NCBI GenBank assembly: GCA_003662645.1
Contig: QMYL01000052.1
Location: 1 to 6,684, forward strand
Direction: 5' to 3'
Length of the DNA: 6,684 bases
DNA from: Candidatus Bathyarchaeota archaeon
GTDB lineage: Archaea > Thermoproteota > Bathyarchaeia > Bathyarchaeales > B26-1
Shown: positions 6,105-6,684 of the stretch, piece after piece
Layout: each line of letters opens with the position of its first letter
Position numbering within the stretch: position 1 is the stretch's first letter
Position numbers and translations under genes: made by a program
Notes under the pieces: generated by a model
The model's input: only the letters and a program-made list of their open reading frames with translations
Told to the model about the DNA's origin: nothing
The model's database searches: none

Positions 6105-6409
6105 AGGACGATTAAACTCTTCGGATTCTAGTTTTCAGAGATGCCTTTACGGAATTGAAAGCCCTTAGAAGGATTAAAACGGTTTGGGAATGATGATATA
6201 TGACAGAGACACTCATTGTAAAAATAAAAGCGTGTAAATCAATTCGAACATCTAGTCTAAACCATTCAGGTTGCGGTTATATAAGTCTAGGCTCATTCAT
6301 CCGTTTAGTTAGCCTTGATGGCCTAATTGCATCAATATGTCTTAACAAAAGGTATTTCTCTGAGAACCCGACTATATTTTAGGTGCATAAAATGGTTTAG
6401 AGTCTGGGT
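6105..6409. other. Non-coding interval between ecfT and the zinc-ribbon gene
   Basis: About 305 bases hold no gene I can support. The first part contains T-rich sequence (CTAGTTTT, 6128-6135) that may end the ECF transcript, followed by CRISPR-repeat-like wording at 6131-6180. The middle is more AT-rich than the genes. A 60-codon + frame (6200-6382) has no Shine-Dalgarno and a composition unlike its neighbours, so I treat it as chance. The last 40 bases contain the likely promoter of the next gene. Confidence 0.55.
6372..6380 (+). promoter_or_regulatory. TATA-like element of the zinc-ribbon gene
   Basis: CTATATTTT lies about 45-53 bases before the preferred ATG at 6425. A transcription start about 25 bases downstream (near 6402) would leave a short leader that contains the Shine-Dalgarno. 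A second candidate, CATAAAA at 6387-6393, is close by. Confidence 0.4.
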
Positions 6410-6424
6410 ATGGAAGGATTGGTT

Positions 6425-6631
6425 ATGCCGTACTGCCCCGAATGTGGAGGAGAGTTGAGGTACCTATCCACCACAAAGCATTACGTTTGCAAGAGTTGCG
6501 GATTAACCCTAACATACCAAGAGCTCATCGAGATGAGGAGTAGGTTAAGGGAGAGGGTTGAATCGGAAGAGGAGCGTAGGGAGAGGCTGCGTAAGGAATA
6601 TCTGAAGTGGTGGTTATCAAAGAAGAAGTGA
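6425..6631 (+). CDS. Small zinc-ribbon protein with basic charged tail
   Basis: This is a 68-residue protein when started at ATG 6425. CPECG (Cys4, Cys7) and CKSCG (Cys22, Cys25) form a four-cysteine zinc ribbon of the rubredoxin-like/TFIIS-like kind, followed by a strongly charged helix rich in Arg, Glu and Lys that ends KWWLSKKK. Such small archaeal ribbons often bind nucleic acid or form part of larger complexes, but no specific role can be read here. I prefer ATG 6425 over ATG 6410 because GGAAGGA (6412-6418) lies six bases upstream of it and the family core starts right there; the longer form would be 73 residues. It is followed with no gap by a possible ORF at 6632. Confidence 0.8.
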   Translation: MPYCPECGGELRYLSTTKHYVCKSCGLTLTYQELIEMRSRLRERVESEEERRERLRKEYLKWWLSKKK

Positions 6632-6684
6632 ATGCTGGATAGAGAAGGTGTTGTAGAAGGTGGAGAAAGAACGATCAGTCGAGA
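6632..6684 (+). CDS. Possible start of a downstream ORF, cut by window end
   Basis: An ATG at 6632 follows directly on the zinc-ribbon stop (TGAATG) and the frame stays open for the remaining 17 codons (MLDREGVVEGG and onward). The close junction would suit a coupled second gene. The upstream Shine-Dalgarno is weak (AAGAAG), and the real start could lie beyond GAAGGTGGAG at 6655-6664, so this is tentative. Confidence 0.3.
   Translation, partial: MLDREGVVEGGERTISR

Noticed and set aside
6190..6240. ATGATGA at 6190-6196 as the C box of a C/D guide RNA
   Set aside because: No CTGA D box lies within the expected 40-60 bases downstream; the nearest is about 165 bases away.
6200..6382. A 60-codon + frame starting at ATG 6200
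   Set aside because: It has no Shine-Dalgarno, is richer in AT than the surrounding genes, shows no recognisable motif and overlaps the likely promoter of the zinc-ribbon gene.

Overview
The window looks like chromosomal DNA from a thermophilic archaeon, probably of the Thermoproteota/TACK lineage. This is inferred from AGG/AGA- and ATA-rich codon use, TTG and GTG starts, TATA-type promoter elements, a SWIM-type zinc protein, an agmatinase-family enzyme and an archaeal-style ECF transporter core. No rRNA, tRNA or marker gene is present, so a finer placement is not supported. I found no mobile element and no CRISPR array.

Layout: (1) The 3' end of a SWIM-like zinc-binding protein on + (2-400). 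(2) A convergent intergenic region of about 100 bases with mutually exclusive hairpins and a tandem 9-bp repeat. (3) On -, a membrane GT2 glycosyltransferase (501-2009) and, upstream of it, a small multi-pass membrane protein (2081-2392) whose true N-terminus probably lies further upstream. (4) A divergent promoter region, then an agmatinase/arginase-family ureohydrolase on + (2549-3490). (5) A 151-base leader with a good TATA box, then a tightly overlapping operon for an ECF transporter energising module: two ATPases and the T component (3642-4496, 4483-5313, 5310-6104). (6) About 305 bases with no convincing gene. (7) A small zinc-ribbon protein (6425-6631), with a possible partial ORF beginning directly after its stop and running off the window.

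The three ECF genes overlap by 14 and 4 bases and each downstream start has its own Shine-Dalgarno, so they form one translationally coupled unit. The two ATPases should form a heterodimer driving the T component. No substrate-binding S component is encoded here, so the transported vitamin or metal cannot be named. The glycosyltransferase and small membrane protein look like a surface-glycan pair. No neighbour clarifies the ureohydrolase's substrate.

Nothing here amounts to a clearly new system. The observations most worth checking are the cryptic N-terminal extension of the small membrane protein, the altered QxxRW motif of the glycosyltransferase, the altered active-site-side loop of the ureohydrolase, the S-less ECF operon with a possible leader peptide, and repeat-like sequence downstream of ecfT.
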